NCBI GenBank assembly: GCA_009809945.1
Contig: WTPW01000087.1
Coordinates: 496,398 to 560,397, forward strand
Direction: 5' to 3'
DNA from: Gigaspora margarita
Taxonomy: Eukaryota; Glomeromycota; Glomeromycetes; Diversisporales; Gigasporaceae
Length of the DNA stretch: 64,000 nt
Shown here: piece by piece, positions 33,392-46,165 of the stretch
Numbering within the stretch: position 1 is the stretch's first letter
Layout of the letters: the number at the start of each line of letters is the position of its first letter
Notes under the pieces: model-generated
Told to the model about the DNA's origin: nothing
What the model saw: only the letters and a program-made list of their open reading frames with translations
Databases searched by the model: none
Program-made: the position numbers and the translations under genes

Positions 33392-35705
33392 TATTAGCAA
33401 AATAAATATACAAAATCTTTCTAAAGAAATTGCATGCTGAATCTTTTGAAAGAATTGCGATTGATGCTAAATCTTTCGAAAGAATCGAAATCTTTCAAAA
33501 GATTTCAGCATACATTTCTTTTGAAATATTGTGAAATATATTGTAAAATATTGCAAAATAGGGCTAATAAAAACAATGCAACTATACCTAATTATCCCCC
33601 TCTGGGGTTGCAAGAGGCAATATTTTGCATACTATTACAATATTTTGCAATATTTCGCAATATTTTGCAAAATTTTTAAAATTTTTTAAAAAATAAATAA
33701 ATGATATACATATTCACATAATCACGCTTTTGCAAATTTTTGAATGTTTTACAGGTTTTCACATTGTTTTGCAATTTAATATAAAATTTTATATTTTTTT
33801 ATTTATTATTATACATTATATATTTTAAATTTATTTTAAATTAAATATACATTTTTATTCAATATTACATATTTTATTATATATTATTAGAGCTGTGTCA
33901 TTAATTACTTAATTATTTTTTATCAGAGGCCTATTCCCCCTCCCTCTTCTTTAATATATATATAGTCAGGTTCTTATATATAATTTCAACTTTTTTTACC
34001 CCCTCTCCCCTAAAAAATCACCTGATTTTTGTCACTCCCCTTATACAAAAAAAAAATTGAAAAAAATGATGAAAAAAAATGAACCCAAAAAAAATAAAAA
34101 AACAAAATGAAAATGAAAAAAAAACTAGTATTTAAAATACTTTTGCACTTCATCACATATAATTCTATTAAAAACTAGCCCTACATGCTTATTTTTGCTC
34201 ACTCCTAGTAGCTATTATTTGCTTCTTTGTTTTAACTATCATTTCGCTTTAGCTATTTCTTTTGTTTTGGTGGTGTTCTTAAAGTTGATATTCTTGTTAA
34301 GTGGCAGAAAGTTAGATTGTTTTCTTGCAAAGTGCTAAAAAAGTTAGGAATATAAAATAAAAATTAAAAAATAAGAAAAAAAAACAAATGAAAAAACAAA
34401 AAACTAAATAAAAAAAATAAAGTAAGCCCCAAATCTCCATTTCTCTAACAATTCAGAAATTGCTGAAAGCCAAGTTAATGTTTGCAAAATGGTGAAAAAG
34501 TCTGGGTTGGTTTTCTGCAAAGTGCTAGGAAGTAAGCGTTGTATTCTCGCAAAGTGCTAGAATAAAATAAATTAATAAAAAAATTTTTTTAAAAAAAAAA
34601 CAAAACCAAAAAAACAAATGTCAAATGAAGCGAAACTTGCAAAAACTTGCGAAAGCTTGCGGAAACTTGTGCCCACATTTCTCTAAAGATCATTCTTGGA
34701 AATTTAGAAATTGTTGTTGATGTTCTTGCAAAGTGTCAAAAGTTTGAGTTGGTTTGCAAAGTCAACTTGGTGTTCTTGCAAAGTGCCAAAAAGTTGTTGG
34801 TTTTCTTGCAAAGGGTGGTGTTCTTGTAAAGTGTGAAAAAATAAATAAATAAAGGACTTAATTAGGCATTGCACACTGTGATGTACTTGTATATTGCAAC
34901 CTAACAATCTACTAATTAAATTTGAAGATCAGGTATAATGTGCAAATTTTCTTTGTGTAACAAAATAAAAAAATTTTTCTAAAATTTGTAATATCAAAAA
35001 TTTCATCTACTTAACAACCTTTCACGCTCTAACAAAAAAAATTTCTTGCAAAATTTTGTATATACTATCATCTATTCTAACTTCTAACACTAACCCTTAC
35101 TTTAACCTTATATTAATTTATATGTGTGTGATGAATTAGCATATCATAGGGTGTGTTGTATATATTTATTCATAAATAAAAAAAAAACAAACTGAAAAAT
35201 GAAAACAAAAAAAAACAAAACAAAACTAAAAAAACAATATAAACAAAACAAAAAGAAAAAACAAAGTGAAAGAAAAAAAACAAAAAGAAATAAAAAAAAC
35301 AATGTAGAAGATCTAATTTATAAACAAAAGATCTAATTTGATCTTGTAATATAGAATTTGTAGATTAATTTTGATAGATTATACAAAATTTCAAAGTATT
35401 TCAAAAATATAGTCAAGTGCACTCTTGGTATGATCCAGGTTACAAACTACTAATCCAGTTTGGTTTCACAGGTCTAAAATATTTTGAAATTATTTCGAAT
35501 TATTTTGAACCAAATTATTTTGAAAAATATTTTGAATCCACTTTCAAAATATTTTGAATCCTTTTTTAAAATATTTCAAAACCTGAAATATTTTGAAATA
35601 TATTGCAAAATATTTTAAATATATTGTGATATACAAGGTTTTTCGAAAGATTTCGCATGTACGCAAGATCTTTCAAAAGATTTTAGTACTATAAATTAGA
35701 TGATG
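33392..35705 (+). mobile_element. CATCAGC-family element, copy 4, 2314 bp
   Basis: Left end reads TATTAGCAAAATAAATATAC (CATCAGC with two C-to-T changes); right end ATAAATTAGATGATG; TA on both sides (33,390-33,391 and 35,706-35,707). Subterminal palindromes are TCTTTCGAAAGA-type rather than the TCTTACGTAAGA of copy 3. The body has CTTGCGAAAGCTTGCGGAAA and TTCTTGCAAAGTGCCAAAAA units. It contains a Harbinger-type MITE at 33,890-34,040. Confidence 0.9.
33890..34040. mobile_element. PIF/Harbinger-type MITE, copy 2, 151 bp
   Basis: Ends GAGCTGTGTCATTAATTACT and (other strand) GGGGAGTGACAAAAATCAGG, flanked by TTA at 33,887-33,889 and 34,041-34,043. The related CATCAGC copy at about 63,337 has the empty site. 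It matches the outer parts of 8771-9226. Confidence 0.92.
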
Positions 35706-36182
35706 TATAACACACCTAATTGAAGATGCACAAGTTAACAGGAAAACATTATAGATATTGTTGCAGGACATGTCCAAAGTGTACAATTCAGTACACATCC
35801 AATACTAAAACATGCACTATTAAGGATAAAGATACCACAACAAATAGTAGAATTGATCATTAACATCTTCAAGAATAGAACGAACCACATAATTACTAAT
35901 CATAGTAATACAGATATATACAAAATGGAGGACAGAATAGATTAAAGAGAGACAATCTCATTGCTTTTGTAGAGAATATATTATAAACCACTTCTCAAAA
36001 GAATTACACGAACAAAAAAAGGATATAGAATCAAAATAATGATTCGACAAAAAGATCAGAGAATGAAAATATAGAATGAGTTCTTAGCTATCACATATAT
36101 GGATGATTTGGTATGGGTGTCTAGTACAAAAGAAAACTCCAGAATATAATAAAAGCAGCAGAAACTTCTACAAATTAACAAA
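35706..36182 (+). pseudogene. LINE 2 ORF2, RT palm segment with intact YMDD
   Basis: ILLQDMSKVYNSVHIQY is motif A, with Asp kept and a Y-N-S variant of Y-D-S. RID-TAA-RETISLLL-TAG-RIYYKPLLK is motif B, with stops at 35,943 (expected Gln) and 35,970 (expected Trp). AITYMDDLVWVSSTKEN is motif C with both catalytic Asp present (36,096-36,107). FYKLTN is followed by the next insertion. It is better preserved at the active site than LINE 1. Confidence 0.92.
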
Positions 36183-36184
36183 TA

Positions 36185-36744
36185 CACATTACTCTGGTTA
36201 TACCGATAGCTGGATTAATTGACAGCTAGTTATATTAACACTTTTTTCAAAAAAAAATCTATGTTCATTAGTTATACCAACAATCATAAGAGATATTGAT
36301 TATAATGACATACTGACAATTTTAATATTAAAAAATTATTTAAGATAATTTTTATTGCTGCATATAGCGACAATTTTTATAAACCAACTGTCATTATAGG
36401 TGTACCAATCAAATTAATTTTTTAAATTTGCTTTATACTAAGCTTAGCATGAAAAAATAAGCATAAAATAAATTCATTTCATTAATTTATGCAAAATATG
36501 ATGAATTTATTTTATGCTAAACATAAAACAAATTCATTTTGTGCTAAAATAAATTCATTTTGCTAAGTCTATTATTTTTAGTATAAGCTTGGTGAAAACA
36601 AAAAAATTTACCTCTGCCTAAGCCGACATATCTACACAATATCAATATAATATCAGTATAGATAGAGATGCTTATTAAACTAATATCTGAATATATCAAC
36701 AATTTTTCCATTGCTAGAAATATCAATATAACCAGAGTGACATG
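36185..36744. mobile_element. Mariner-like inverted-repeat element, 560 bp, in LINE 2 RT
   Basis: Ends CACATTACTCTGGTTATACC and (other strand) CATGTCACTCTGGTTATATT, flanked by TA at 36,183-36,184 and 36,745-36,746. Removal gives TNIKVNLEKS in frame. The interior has repeated AAATTCATTTTGTGCTAA motifs. Confidence 0.85.
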
Positions 36745-36785
36745 TATAAAAGTCAACCTGGAAAAATCAGTATTGGAAGTAATAG
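36745..36785 (+). pseudogene. LINE 2 RT fragment between two insertions
   Basis: About 40 bp of coding sequence (IKVNLEKSVLEVI) stranded between the mariner-like element and the 10.75-kb element. The last 8 bp, AGTAATAG, are the TSD of the latter. Confidence 0.8.
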
Positions 36786-36989
36786 TAGAGGTTAAAATCA
36801 GTCAAATTTTTGTGTTCAATTATTGATCGAACACATACAAAATAAATCGATCAATGATTGATTATGTGCTTTGAACAGTCAAAATCGGTTGATCAATCAT
36901 AATTGATCGTGTATTCTGATTGGTTGAATGCTTAATTGGTCAAATTGTTAGATAGGTCATAATTTATGACTGATCATATCATATTATCA

Positions 36990-37320
36990 CTATAACTGAT
37001 ACCATTCTTTCAATACCATTCTTTTCTGATATCACCTTTTTCTGAAATCACCTTTCTTCAACATTACCCTTCCTTAACACTATTTATTTTCAAATGCCAT
37101 TCGTCCTCAACACCATCTTCACTAATACCCTCTTTCTAAACACTACTCATTCTCGATACCACCCTTCCAATATTACTTTTCCTTTTTCTAATATCACTCT
37201 TTTCAAATTCTATTTTTCCTAAACACCATTCTTCCCTAGCACCATCCTAATACCTCTTTTCCAATATTACCCTTCTCTGATACCATCCCTTTCTAATCTC
37301 ACTACTCCTTCATTTGTTAC
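36990..37320 (+). repeat. Pyrimidine-rich degenerate repeat arm
   Basis: Repeated ATACCATTCTTT, CTGATATCACC and CAACACCATC motifs at about 18-22 bp spacing. The opposite strand motif (GTTATCAGA, GTGATTGT) fills 40,300-40,690, so the two regions can pair. Confidence 0.7.
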
Positions 37321-39560
37321 TTGATCTATATACAAATATAATAATGGAATACATATATGGGACTTTGCCTTGCTACTCACATGGTTCCCAGTCATTCCTA
37401 GTATCGCTAAACCAGTCTTAAATCCACTGCATTTTTTCGATATTCTGGTTGCATAGTTGGGCTATCGAAGCACTAAATTTTGATATCTGGGCTGTGCACT
37501 TAGTTTATCGATCATACCTATATCTCTCAAATACTCTAATACTAAATACTCTCAAGGATATCGATGCACCAATATTTTTCAAATTCTCAGCCATTTTCTA
37601 TACCCATAAACATCTGTTACCAATACCACATATTTACTCAATAGTACTAAAATCTTTTACATAATATCTCATCCTTACTCATTTCCTATACACATAATAT
37701 TCGCTACTAGTACCTCATACTTAACAAGTATCAATTTACATAATGGACCTAGTTCATAGTCTCATGACAAAAAAGATGCCACGTAACTTTGTTCAAAGCA
37801 TCTTATTTTCCTCTTAAATAACTATCTATAATGATCCCATACTTACTCAACTGAACCAACATGTTCCATACAATACTTTATTATTACTCATTTTCTATCC
37901 ATAAATACTAATCACTAATATCTTACTTACTCAAGCCAATATTTCTCATGCGATACCTTATCCTTACCATTTCCTATACCCATAGAATCAGATACTAAAC
38001 CTCATACTACTACCATCAACTTACGTCATGAACTTAGTTCATGGTCTTATGACAAATAGATGCCATATAACCTGTTTATAGTATCTCAATACCTTATACT
38101 AACCAGTTGTTAGCTTTATATCATAGGTCTGATTTATGGCCATTCATGGCATCTCACTTACTCTTTCTTTAATATCTGATCTGCTCGATCAGGCCACAAG
38201 CCAATCATCTTTGATCTTTGGGTTGTCTACCCAAGCTACCAAACCCTCCTACATACTTAATAGTGCCTATATTTTTTCTGAACTATCTCATTTTTACTTA
38301 TTTTCCATACCATAAACAACCGTTATCAATACCTCATATTTACCTAATGGAACCAAAATTTCTTATGCAATATTTCATTTTTACTCATTTTCCATACACT
38401 ATATCTGTTACCAATACCTCATATTTATTACTCATCAACTCTACACTATGAACCTAGTTCACAGTCTTATGACAAATAGATACCATATGACTTTATCACA
38501 GTATCTCATTTTCCTCCTGTTCCTACCTCAAACCTACTTAACTGAACCAAACATGTCTCATGCAATATCTCATTCTTACTTATTTTCTATACCATAAATA
38601 TTATCACCGCTACTCATACTTACTTGACAGAACCAAGATCTTTCATATAACATCTTATTCCCATATATATAATATCTGTTCCAATACCTCATACTTACTA
38701 CTCATCAATTCATTCATGATTTTATAACAAATGGATACTTTGAGACTCTATTCATAGCACTTTTCTTAATTCCCTCTTAAATAACTGTCCCTTATAACCT
38801 CTTATCTACTCAACTGAACCAACACTTCTCATGCAATATCTTATTCTTACTCATTCTCCCATCCATAAAACTCTGTTACCAATACCTTATTTAACAAACT
38901 CATTCATGCAAAACTTTATTCTTGCTATTTCTCATACTCATAATATCTGTTACCAATGCCTCAAACTTACTACTATCAACTCTATATCATGGACCAATTC
39001 ATGGTCTCATAACAAATAGATACTATGTGATCTCGTTTACAGCACTCAGACCCTATACTAATCAATCATGAACCTACATTATGGGTCTGGGTTATGGTCT
39101 AATGCTCTACTCATGGTATCTCACTTTCTCCTTCTTTAATACCTAACCTGTTCAAGCCAATCACCTTCAATATTCTAGTTGCCCACCTGAACTATCAAAC
39201 CCTTATAAGACTGCCAAACTCATAGAGAGTTCCTACCTAGTAGTGAGTGGGTGAGTACTAATAATATAGCTAGACTTTCATTGAGCTAGCAGCAAAGACA
39301 AAAGAGGTAGAACAATTCTTATCTTTACTTTTCTTAAATAACCACTCCTTATGATCTCATACTTACTCAACTATTCATTATCCCTTACTCAATATATCAT
39401 ACTTATCCGATTCTTAAAAACATCACCCTTGTCATCAATACTTAATACTTACTCATCGATTACTCTGTATTATAGGCCCAGGTTATAGTCTCATGACAAA
39501 TAGATGCCCATGACTTTGTTCACGGCATCAACAATACCATTACAATTCTGGCACAAGTTT
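37321..39560 (+). repeat. Diverged long tandem repeat field
   Basis: TCTCATGACAAATAGATGCC recurs in diverged form at about 37,762, 38,045, 38,463, 38,713, 39,003 and 39,490. Between are CTCAACTGAACCAACA, TGTTACCAATACCTCATAC and TCATTTTCTATACCATAAA blocks in the same order. Spacing is 250-490 bp. Short ORFs here (37,449; 38,218; 38,831) are repeat translations. Confidence 0.8.
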
Positions 39561-40290
39561 TTCTTTACACCTATTTTAATGCACTACTACCTTTTTTGAT
39601 ATATTTAAAAATAATTATAAAATAAATAAATGGAATAAATTACTAAAAAAAAAAAATAAATTAAAAAAATACAGTTTAAGTAAAAAAAAAAATTAAAAAA
39701 ATCATAATTTAGATTAAAAAAATATTTTATATTATTAATAAATCCAAAAAAAATTAAAAATGATATAAAAAATTTGAAATAAAAAATAAGAAAAGCCTGC
39801 TCAATATGTAAATATTGAGGCAGATTTTGTCTTGAATCAACTCAAATTCAGATATATTTATGGGCACATGTTCAATTGATTGATTGATCGAGTGATAATC
39901 AAGAGAAAGTAAGTATGAGAGTATAAAGTAATTATTGTGTAATTGTTTAAAATAAATTCAAAAATAAAAAAAATTAAATGTTTTCTTTAAAAAAAAAATA
40001 CTTTACAAAAATTTTGTCAGCCAATCAAGTTTTTAAGATCACATAATATAAGTTTGTAAATTTGAGTTACAAACTTTTATATGTGATTTTAAAATTTATT
40101 GGCCAGCAAATCTTTGATTTTTTTTGTTTGATTTTTAATCTTAATTTAAACATTTATTTTTTTATTTAACGATTCTTTTTTTTAAATTAATATTTATATA
40201 AATTTTTATTTATTTTTATTTAAATGATTTTATTTTTTAATAACTTATTTAATTATTAATATATTTAAATATGACAAAATAATTAATGTG
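39561..40290. repeat. AT-rich segment with hairpin at 40,015-40,120
   Basis: Mostly A/T runs. At the centre, GCCAATCAAGTTTTTAAGAT and TTACAAACTTTTATATGTGA with ATTGGCCAG form a hairpin with arms of about 45 bp. Confidence 0.65.
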
Positions 40291-40690
40291 ATAAGAATAG
40301 CGAAGGTTTTTGAAAGGTGATTGTGGGGAAGTATTATAGTAAGGAAGTAGTAGTATTGCAGAAGTAGTAGTGTCAGAGAACAGGTAAGTTTAGATTGTTA
40401 GAAGAAAAGTTGTTGAAAAAAGAAGGTTGTTAGCAGAAGAGAATATTGTCATGAAGGATAGTTATCAGAGGGGTTGTATTTGTCAGAAACGATGGTTATT
40501 AGAGTAGTTGAATTGTTGAAAAAGTGACTTCAATTAAATAATTGTGGGCTAAGTAGTTGTATCAAAAATGAGGAAGTGATTGTTAGATAAAATGCCATCA
40601 AATAGATTGTTGTATCAGAAAGGGTTTGTCAGAGAAACGGTTATTAGAAAAGGGATTGTTGGAGAAATAGTAGGTATTGCAGTCAGGGCA
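40291..40690 (-). repeat. Purine-rich inverted arm
   Basis: GATTGTTGGAG, GTTATCAGAG and GTATCAGAAA-type repeats, complementary in style to 36,990-37,320. Related sequence also appears at 46,595-46,650. Confidence 0.65.
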
Positions 40691-40947
40691 TATACCTAAT
40701 TTGGTTATCAATAATCTGTATCTTATTTAGAAATGATCAGCAGTCAGATGATTTTAGAGTCTTATTCAAATTTTAACTGAATTATGATAAAAATATTTTT
40801 TTAGAAAAAAAAGATAAAAAAAAATAAATAATAAAAGGATATTGAAAAATTGCACTATTGGTATTTAATACCAGTATGCTATGTAACATAAAAATCATTA
40901 AAATAAAAAAAAATAAAAAATATACAGTCACCTCTCGATATACCATA

Positions 40948-41201
40948 GTGCACTGACCAAAGTACCTGGGGTACAATGCAATCTACCTATAAAAAAAACT
41001 TACAAAAGACTGGGTATATTATACAGCAGCAGGTCAGTGTTACAAGAAAAAAAAATTTTAAGCATATACATATTTTGCATTTACAATGAGCAGTCTAAAA
41101 ATTTAAAAAAACCTATATTTAATTAATAGAGGTCTCATGTTTTGCACAGGAGTACTTTGCAATGGGGGTATTGAAAAAGGGGGGTACTTTGGTCAGTGCA
41201 C
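40948..41201. mobile_element. TA-target MITE with perfect ends, 254 bp
   Basis: GTGCACTGACCAAAGTACC at the left and GGTACTTTGGTCAGTGCAC at the right are perfect inverted repeats (19 bp), flanked by TA at 40,946-40,947 and 41,202-41,203. It sits inside the left end of the 4.37-kb mariner-like element. Confidence 0.95.
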
Positions 41202-41269
41202 TATGGTAGTTACACTACTGATATGAAGATATTTTTAAAATAATAATTATTAAAATAACCCATGGTGAT

Positions 41270-42420
41270 GATCACCATAGACACGTAAGATACTAAATAT
41301 ACGTACGATACATGATCGTGTTTTACGATAGTTAACTTAACTTCTTTATTTTATAAAAATTTATTATTACTTACATTGCTCTAATTTACTACAATTACGT
41401 TCATATTACTTACTTTTTCACTAACATATCTCTTCTGTTACCATCCTTATTATTGTTGCAGTTTTATTCTTTGTTCTTTAGCAACGCGTTGTGCTAAAAT
41501 ATTTCTTACTGAATTACAGTAAGCACGCTTGCATATACTGATTTACTGTATTCACATCTCTGTTGGTATTGAATTTTTCTGTTATAATATTTTTTCTGTT
41601 ACTGTTGTATTATTCGTTGCTTTATGACGCATCATAATAATAATACTTTTCGCATTATAATATTGAATTGCCATGATCGCTTCTCGCTAAATTTTTTACT
41701 AATTTTTTTACTGCATGTGTGTTTTTTTTACCTCTTAGTGATAAATTGTATTTTTTTTATTACTTGTCTCATGTTTTAACTGCCGTATTTCTTTAAAGTT
41801 GGTGCTTTCTTCTTATGTCTTTTAATTATATCTCTAGCGACACGTCTACAAATAAAGTTATGGAAGGTGAGGTGTAGTATTATTCTTTTATAAATGCATT
41901 CAACTGCAAATTGGTTACTTTCTAATGTTTTTTTTTTTAAATACAAACCTTTCAGAATGTTCAAATTGTTCTCTGATAGAAACTAGATGAAATTAGATAT
42001 TTTGAAGCAGTAAATGTATTGGGGGATGTAGAATTAGATGGTAAACAGGACCTTGAGCTGTTATAGGACTTAGCTGAAGCATATCTCAATAATTATGCAA
42101 AGCTAAGGCTTTTCTTTATGTCGAAAAAGGTTAAAAACAGTTAATAATAGTGAAATTATGTGACGTATATTTGAGTAAATGCGAAGCACTATAACATTAT
42201 TACATAGTATCAGATAAGTATTGGTAAAAATTGTTTTTTATATTTACAGATATTTATCTACTTACACATAGTTCTCTCTTCTTTAGAGCTCTTATAGATA
42301 CTTGATTCAAATTATATATTTAATTCAATATTGAATCTTATATTACTAAGATAGAACTCTAATTCTTATAAGTAGTTCCCTTTTCACATGTTAGAGTTAG
42401 TGTAAATACTTCAAACTTCT
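41270..42420 (+). other. Interior of the mariner-like element; weak coding trace
   Basis: Less A/T-run-rich than its surroundings. Around 41,985-42,140 one frame reads EIRYFEAVNVLGDVELDGKQ, then AEAYLNNYAKLRLFFMSKKV, protein-like but unrecognised. I see no DDE motif. It may be the tail of the element's own gene. Confidence 0.35.
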
Positions 42421-42422
42421 AT

Positions 42423-44489
42423 CATCAGCAAATTTAATAGGGCATAATATTATGAAATAATTTACGACCCATAAAAATAGCGTAATATATAGTAAGATAT
42501 TTCAAAAACTTGCGAAATAATAAATTACAAAATATTACATAAGATATTATGAAATATTACGTAAGATATTTTACAATGTTTCGAAATAGATAGAGTAATA
42601 TTATGAAATATTTATGGACAGTAATTTAAATCAAATTATTCACAACAAAGCATACATTGAACTATATTTTCAAAATATTTCAAAATTTTGTATGATGTAT
42701 CAAAATTAATCTAAAATTTTGTATTACACGATCAGATTAGATCTTTTGTTTATAAATTAGATCATCTACATTGTTTTTTTCATTTTGGTTTGTTTTTTTA
42801 TTTTTAGTTTGTTTTTTTTTGGTTTCATTGTTTTTTTGTTTTCATTTTGTTTTTTTTTTTATTTATTTTTTAATTTTTTTTCATTTTATTTGGCACTTTA
42901 CAAAAACACCAGCTTTGCAAGAAAACCAACAACTTTTTGACGCTATATAAGTACACTAATATGAATTCACAAGCCAACTCAAGCTTCTGACACTTTGCAA
43001 ATACCCTTCTAAATCTTCAAGAACACTTCTTTAGAGAAATAATTTAGTTAGGTGCAAGTTTTTGCAAGTTCTCGCTTATTTTTTTCTCATTTGATACTTT
43101 TTGTTTTTTTTTGTTTTTTTTTTAAATTTTTTTATTAATCTATTTTATTCTGGTACTTTGTGAGAACATGCTTCTTTAAAAAAAATAATTTAGTTAGGCA
43201 CAAGTATTCACAAGTTTTTACAAGTTAACCTAGCACTTTACAAAACACAACTAGGTTTTGACAATATCTGAATTTGAACTCTTACTTCAGAAAAATAGAG
43301 ATTTGGATCTTCATTTATTTTTTTTTATTATGTTTGCTTACATATTTTGTTTTTTTTTACTTATTTTTTTACTTTTATTTTATTTTATTTATTCTTGACT
43401 TTCTTCAGAACTTTGCAAGAAACAATCTGACTTTCTGGCACTTTACAAGAACACTAACTCTAACTTCTCTGCCATTTTGCAAAAACATACTATATTGTCT
43501 GACAATTTGCAAAAACTCTTACACTTCTAAAAAATATTTTCTTTTTTATTTCTCTACTATTTTTAGGAAGTAGCAAATATGAGCAAAAAGAAATAATAGT
43601 AACTGCTGGTGAGAAAAATAAGTATATAGAGCTAGTATTATGTGACGAAGTGCGAAAGTAGTTTAAAATATTACTATTTTTTCGTTTTCAATTTTTTTTA
43701 TTTTTTTACTTTTCTACTATTTTTAGTATGTAGTGATTTTAAGCAAGCATAAGCAAATATAAGTGTAGAGTTAGTATTATGTGATGAAGAGCGAAATAGT
43801 TTACAATATTATTATTTTTTTCATTTTCATTTTTTTGTTATTTTTTTATTTCTCTACTATTTTTAGAAAGAAGCGAATATGAGCTAATATAATCGTTAAA
43901 ACAAAGAAGGGAAGTAATAGCTAACTGCAGGGTGAGAAAATAAGTGTGTAGAGCTAATATTATATGATGAAGTGCAAAAGTAGTTTAAAATATATCAATT
44001 TTTTTGTTTCATTTTTTTCATTATTTTTTTTTCAGGTTCAGATTTTTTGGTTTTATTTTTTTTGTTTTTTCACAAAGAATGTATAATAATATATAATAAA
44101 AATATATATAATTTGAAATGTATATTAATAATAATAAATAAATAAATATAAAATTTTACATTAAATTGCGAAGCCTTGTGAATACTTGTGAAAACCTGTA
44201 AAACATTTAAAAATAAGTATACAGTATAATAGTATTAATTAGATAATTATTATTAATTATTACTGATTACTATTTTTATCAATAGTCCTCATCAGAGGGT
44301 ATTTAAATGTGCATTATTGTGATTTAATTCGAATTATTGTGATGTAATATTGCATAATTTTTTACGTATGTATTTCGTAATATTCTATAATTGATAATTG
44401 TGAAATATTTCTTGTCAATTCGTAATTCTTGTGCAAGTTTTTGGGCCATAATAACTTACATAAGATTATATTTATATAATTCGCTGATG
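42423..44489 (-). mobile_element. CATCAGC-family element, copy 5, complete, 2067 bp
   Basis: Starts CATCAGCAAATTTAATAG and ends TTATATAATTCGCTGATG. The outer bases read TAT and ATA, consistent with a TA target plus one base. The body is inverted relative to copies 3 and 4 (AGCACTTTACAAGAACA, GATCAGATTAGATC). Three tandem copies of a unit with TTTTCGTTTTCATTTTTT...AGAAAGTAGCGAATATGAGC lie at 43,560-43,990. Confidence 0.88.
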
Positions 44490-45288
44490 ATATATATTCT
44501 CTTTTCGATAGTTAGGGTTAGTGTGAATGCTAATATAGTTGTTTTTCATGATAGAGTTAGGCATGATAGAGTTAGGAAAATGAGTGAAGTAAAAGCTATA
44601 GTTGTAGCAAAGTGATTACAGGTGAGCAAAGTGATCCCTGTAGGTGTTGCTGAGCACAAGCAAAGCAACACAAGTGATTTGTTTTATAATAAGTTGTGTA
44701 TATATGTGTTTAGTTGCATGTAACTAATGGAATAGTGAGATCTAATAAAATTATGCGAAATGATGTAAAATATGCTATTGTTGTATATAAAATTTGTATA
44801 ATGATAATGTCATTTTTTGGGTTATACAAAAGGGTGGTGACGGTCACCACCGGTTATAGTTAGAAATATTCTTTTTAAAACTAATAAAAAAAATTAATTT
44901 TTTAAGAAATTACTACTTATTGCCAGTGGTGATCATCACCAGTGATTAACAAAAATTAATAAAAAGTTTTTTGCTGAAATAAAAATTAAAATTGATTAAT
45001 ATTAGGGTTAGAGTAAGAACTAGGATGGGGCAGAGTGCATAGTTTATACCAAAATTTTACAAGAAATTTTTTTTGTTAAAGCCCCAAAGATGATTTCATA
45101 GTTTAAAGATACAAAATATACATTGGTGATGATCACCACTGGCGATAAATAGCAAATTTCATTTTTTTAATATTAAAAATTTTTTATTAAATTATAACAA
45201 AAAATTTTTAATATTAAAAAAATTAATTTTTTTCATCAGTTTTAAAAATATCTTCATATCAGTAGTGTGACTATATTGTGGGGTGACT
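44490..45288. other. Right interior of the mariner-like element
   Basis: Non-coding apart from a 74-codon ORF (44,391-44,615) with no recognisable motif. It contains three of the four GGTGATNATCACC palindromes, next to TTAATATTAAAAATTTTTTATT hairpin arms. Confidence 0.5.
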
Positions 45289-45379
45289 GTATATAAAAAA
45301 TAAAATAAAAAATAAAAAAAATAAATACAAAAATATTTTATAAATTTTATTTATTAATGTTATATCTTACTACTGTACT

Positions 45380-46165
45380 AATAATCCCAAACCAAATTAC
45401 TATGCTATAAATTCTAAATCTAACTACTATACTACTAATCTAAAAATCATACTATAAATTCAGAATCTAATTACTATATTACTTATTTACTACTGTGCTA
45501 CCTGTCCTGAATCCAACTCTACCATGCTACCTGTCCCAAATCCAACTCTACTGTACTACCTGTCCTGAATTCAACTCTACTATGCTACCTGTTCCAAATC
45601 TAATGCATTTATGCATCTTGGCTTTGTGATATCTGTGAGTTTGCCTCATTTGCTGCAGCATTAATATTAGCTTGAAAAGCACTTTTATTCAATCAAAGCT
45701 AACTTAAAAAAATATCAATTAAAAACTACAACTAAAATACAAATTAATAAAAACAACAAGAAAACAAAAAGAATAAAAGTTATAAATATACAAATCTTTT
45801 GACTGTGCTATGTCAAAAAAATCTAACTCTACTATACTATATCCAAAAAATCTAACTCTACCATACTGCATCCAAAAAATCTAATTCTATCATGCTACGT
45901 CCAAAAAATCTAAATCTATAGTACTATGTTCAAAAATCTAACTCTCTATGCTACATCCAAAAAATCCAACTCTACTGTGCTATGTACAAAAATATAACTA
46001 CTATACTATGTCCAAAAAATTTAACACTACCATGCTCTACCTGTCCTGAAGCTAACTCTACTGTACTACAAGTCCTGAATCTAACTCTACTGTGCTATAT
46101 CTAAAAATCTAACTCTATCATGCTATATTCAAAAAATCTAACTACTGTGCTACATCCAAGAAACC
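45380..46165 (+). repeat. 29-bp minisatellite, interrupted
   Basis: Tandem copies of about 28-30 bp, CTCTACTGTGCTAC followed by CTGTCCTGAATCCAA or by ATCCAAAAAATCTAA. There are about 8 units at 45,380-45,600 and about 13 at 45,810-46,165, separated by unrelated sequence. Confidence 0.88.

Larger units (their letters stand above)
40925..45289. mobile_element. Mariner-like element with CAGTCACC ends, 4.37 kb
   Basis: The left end CAGTCACCTCTCGATATA and (other strand) right end CAGTCACCCCACAATATAG are followed by the shared TCACACTACTGATATGAAG and ATATTTTTAAAA, once a MITE at 40,948-41,201 is removed. TATA flanks both sides. Palindromes of the GGTGATGATCACC type lie near 41,265, 44,842, 44,927 and 45,125. 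It holds a CATCAGC element (42,423-44,489). No complete transposase ORF. Confidence 0.82.

Noticed and set aside
37449..39019. Several plus-strand ORFs with similar HTHL/PIPHIYS text
   Set aside because: They are translations of the diverged tandem repeat in different units and have no independent support.
41776..41964. Basic minus-strand ORF (62 codons)
   Set aside because: Short, no recognised motif, inside a non-coding mariner-like element. The opposite strand has at least as plausible a trace.
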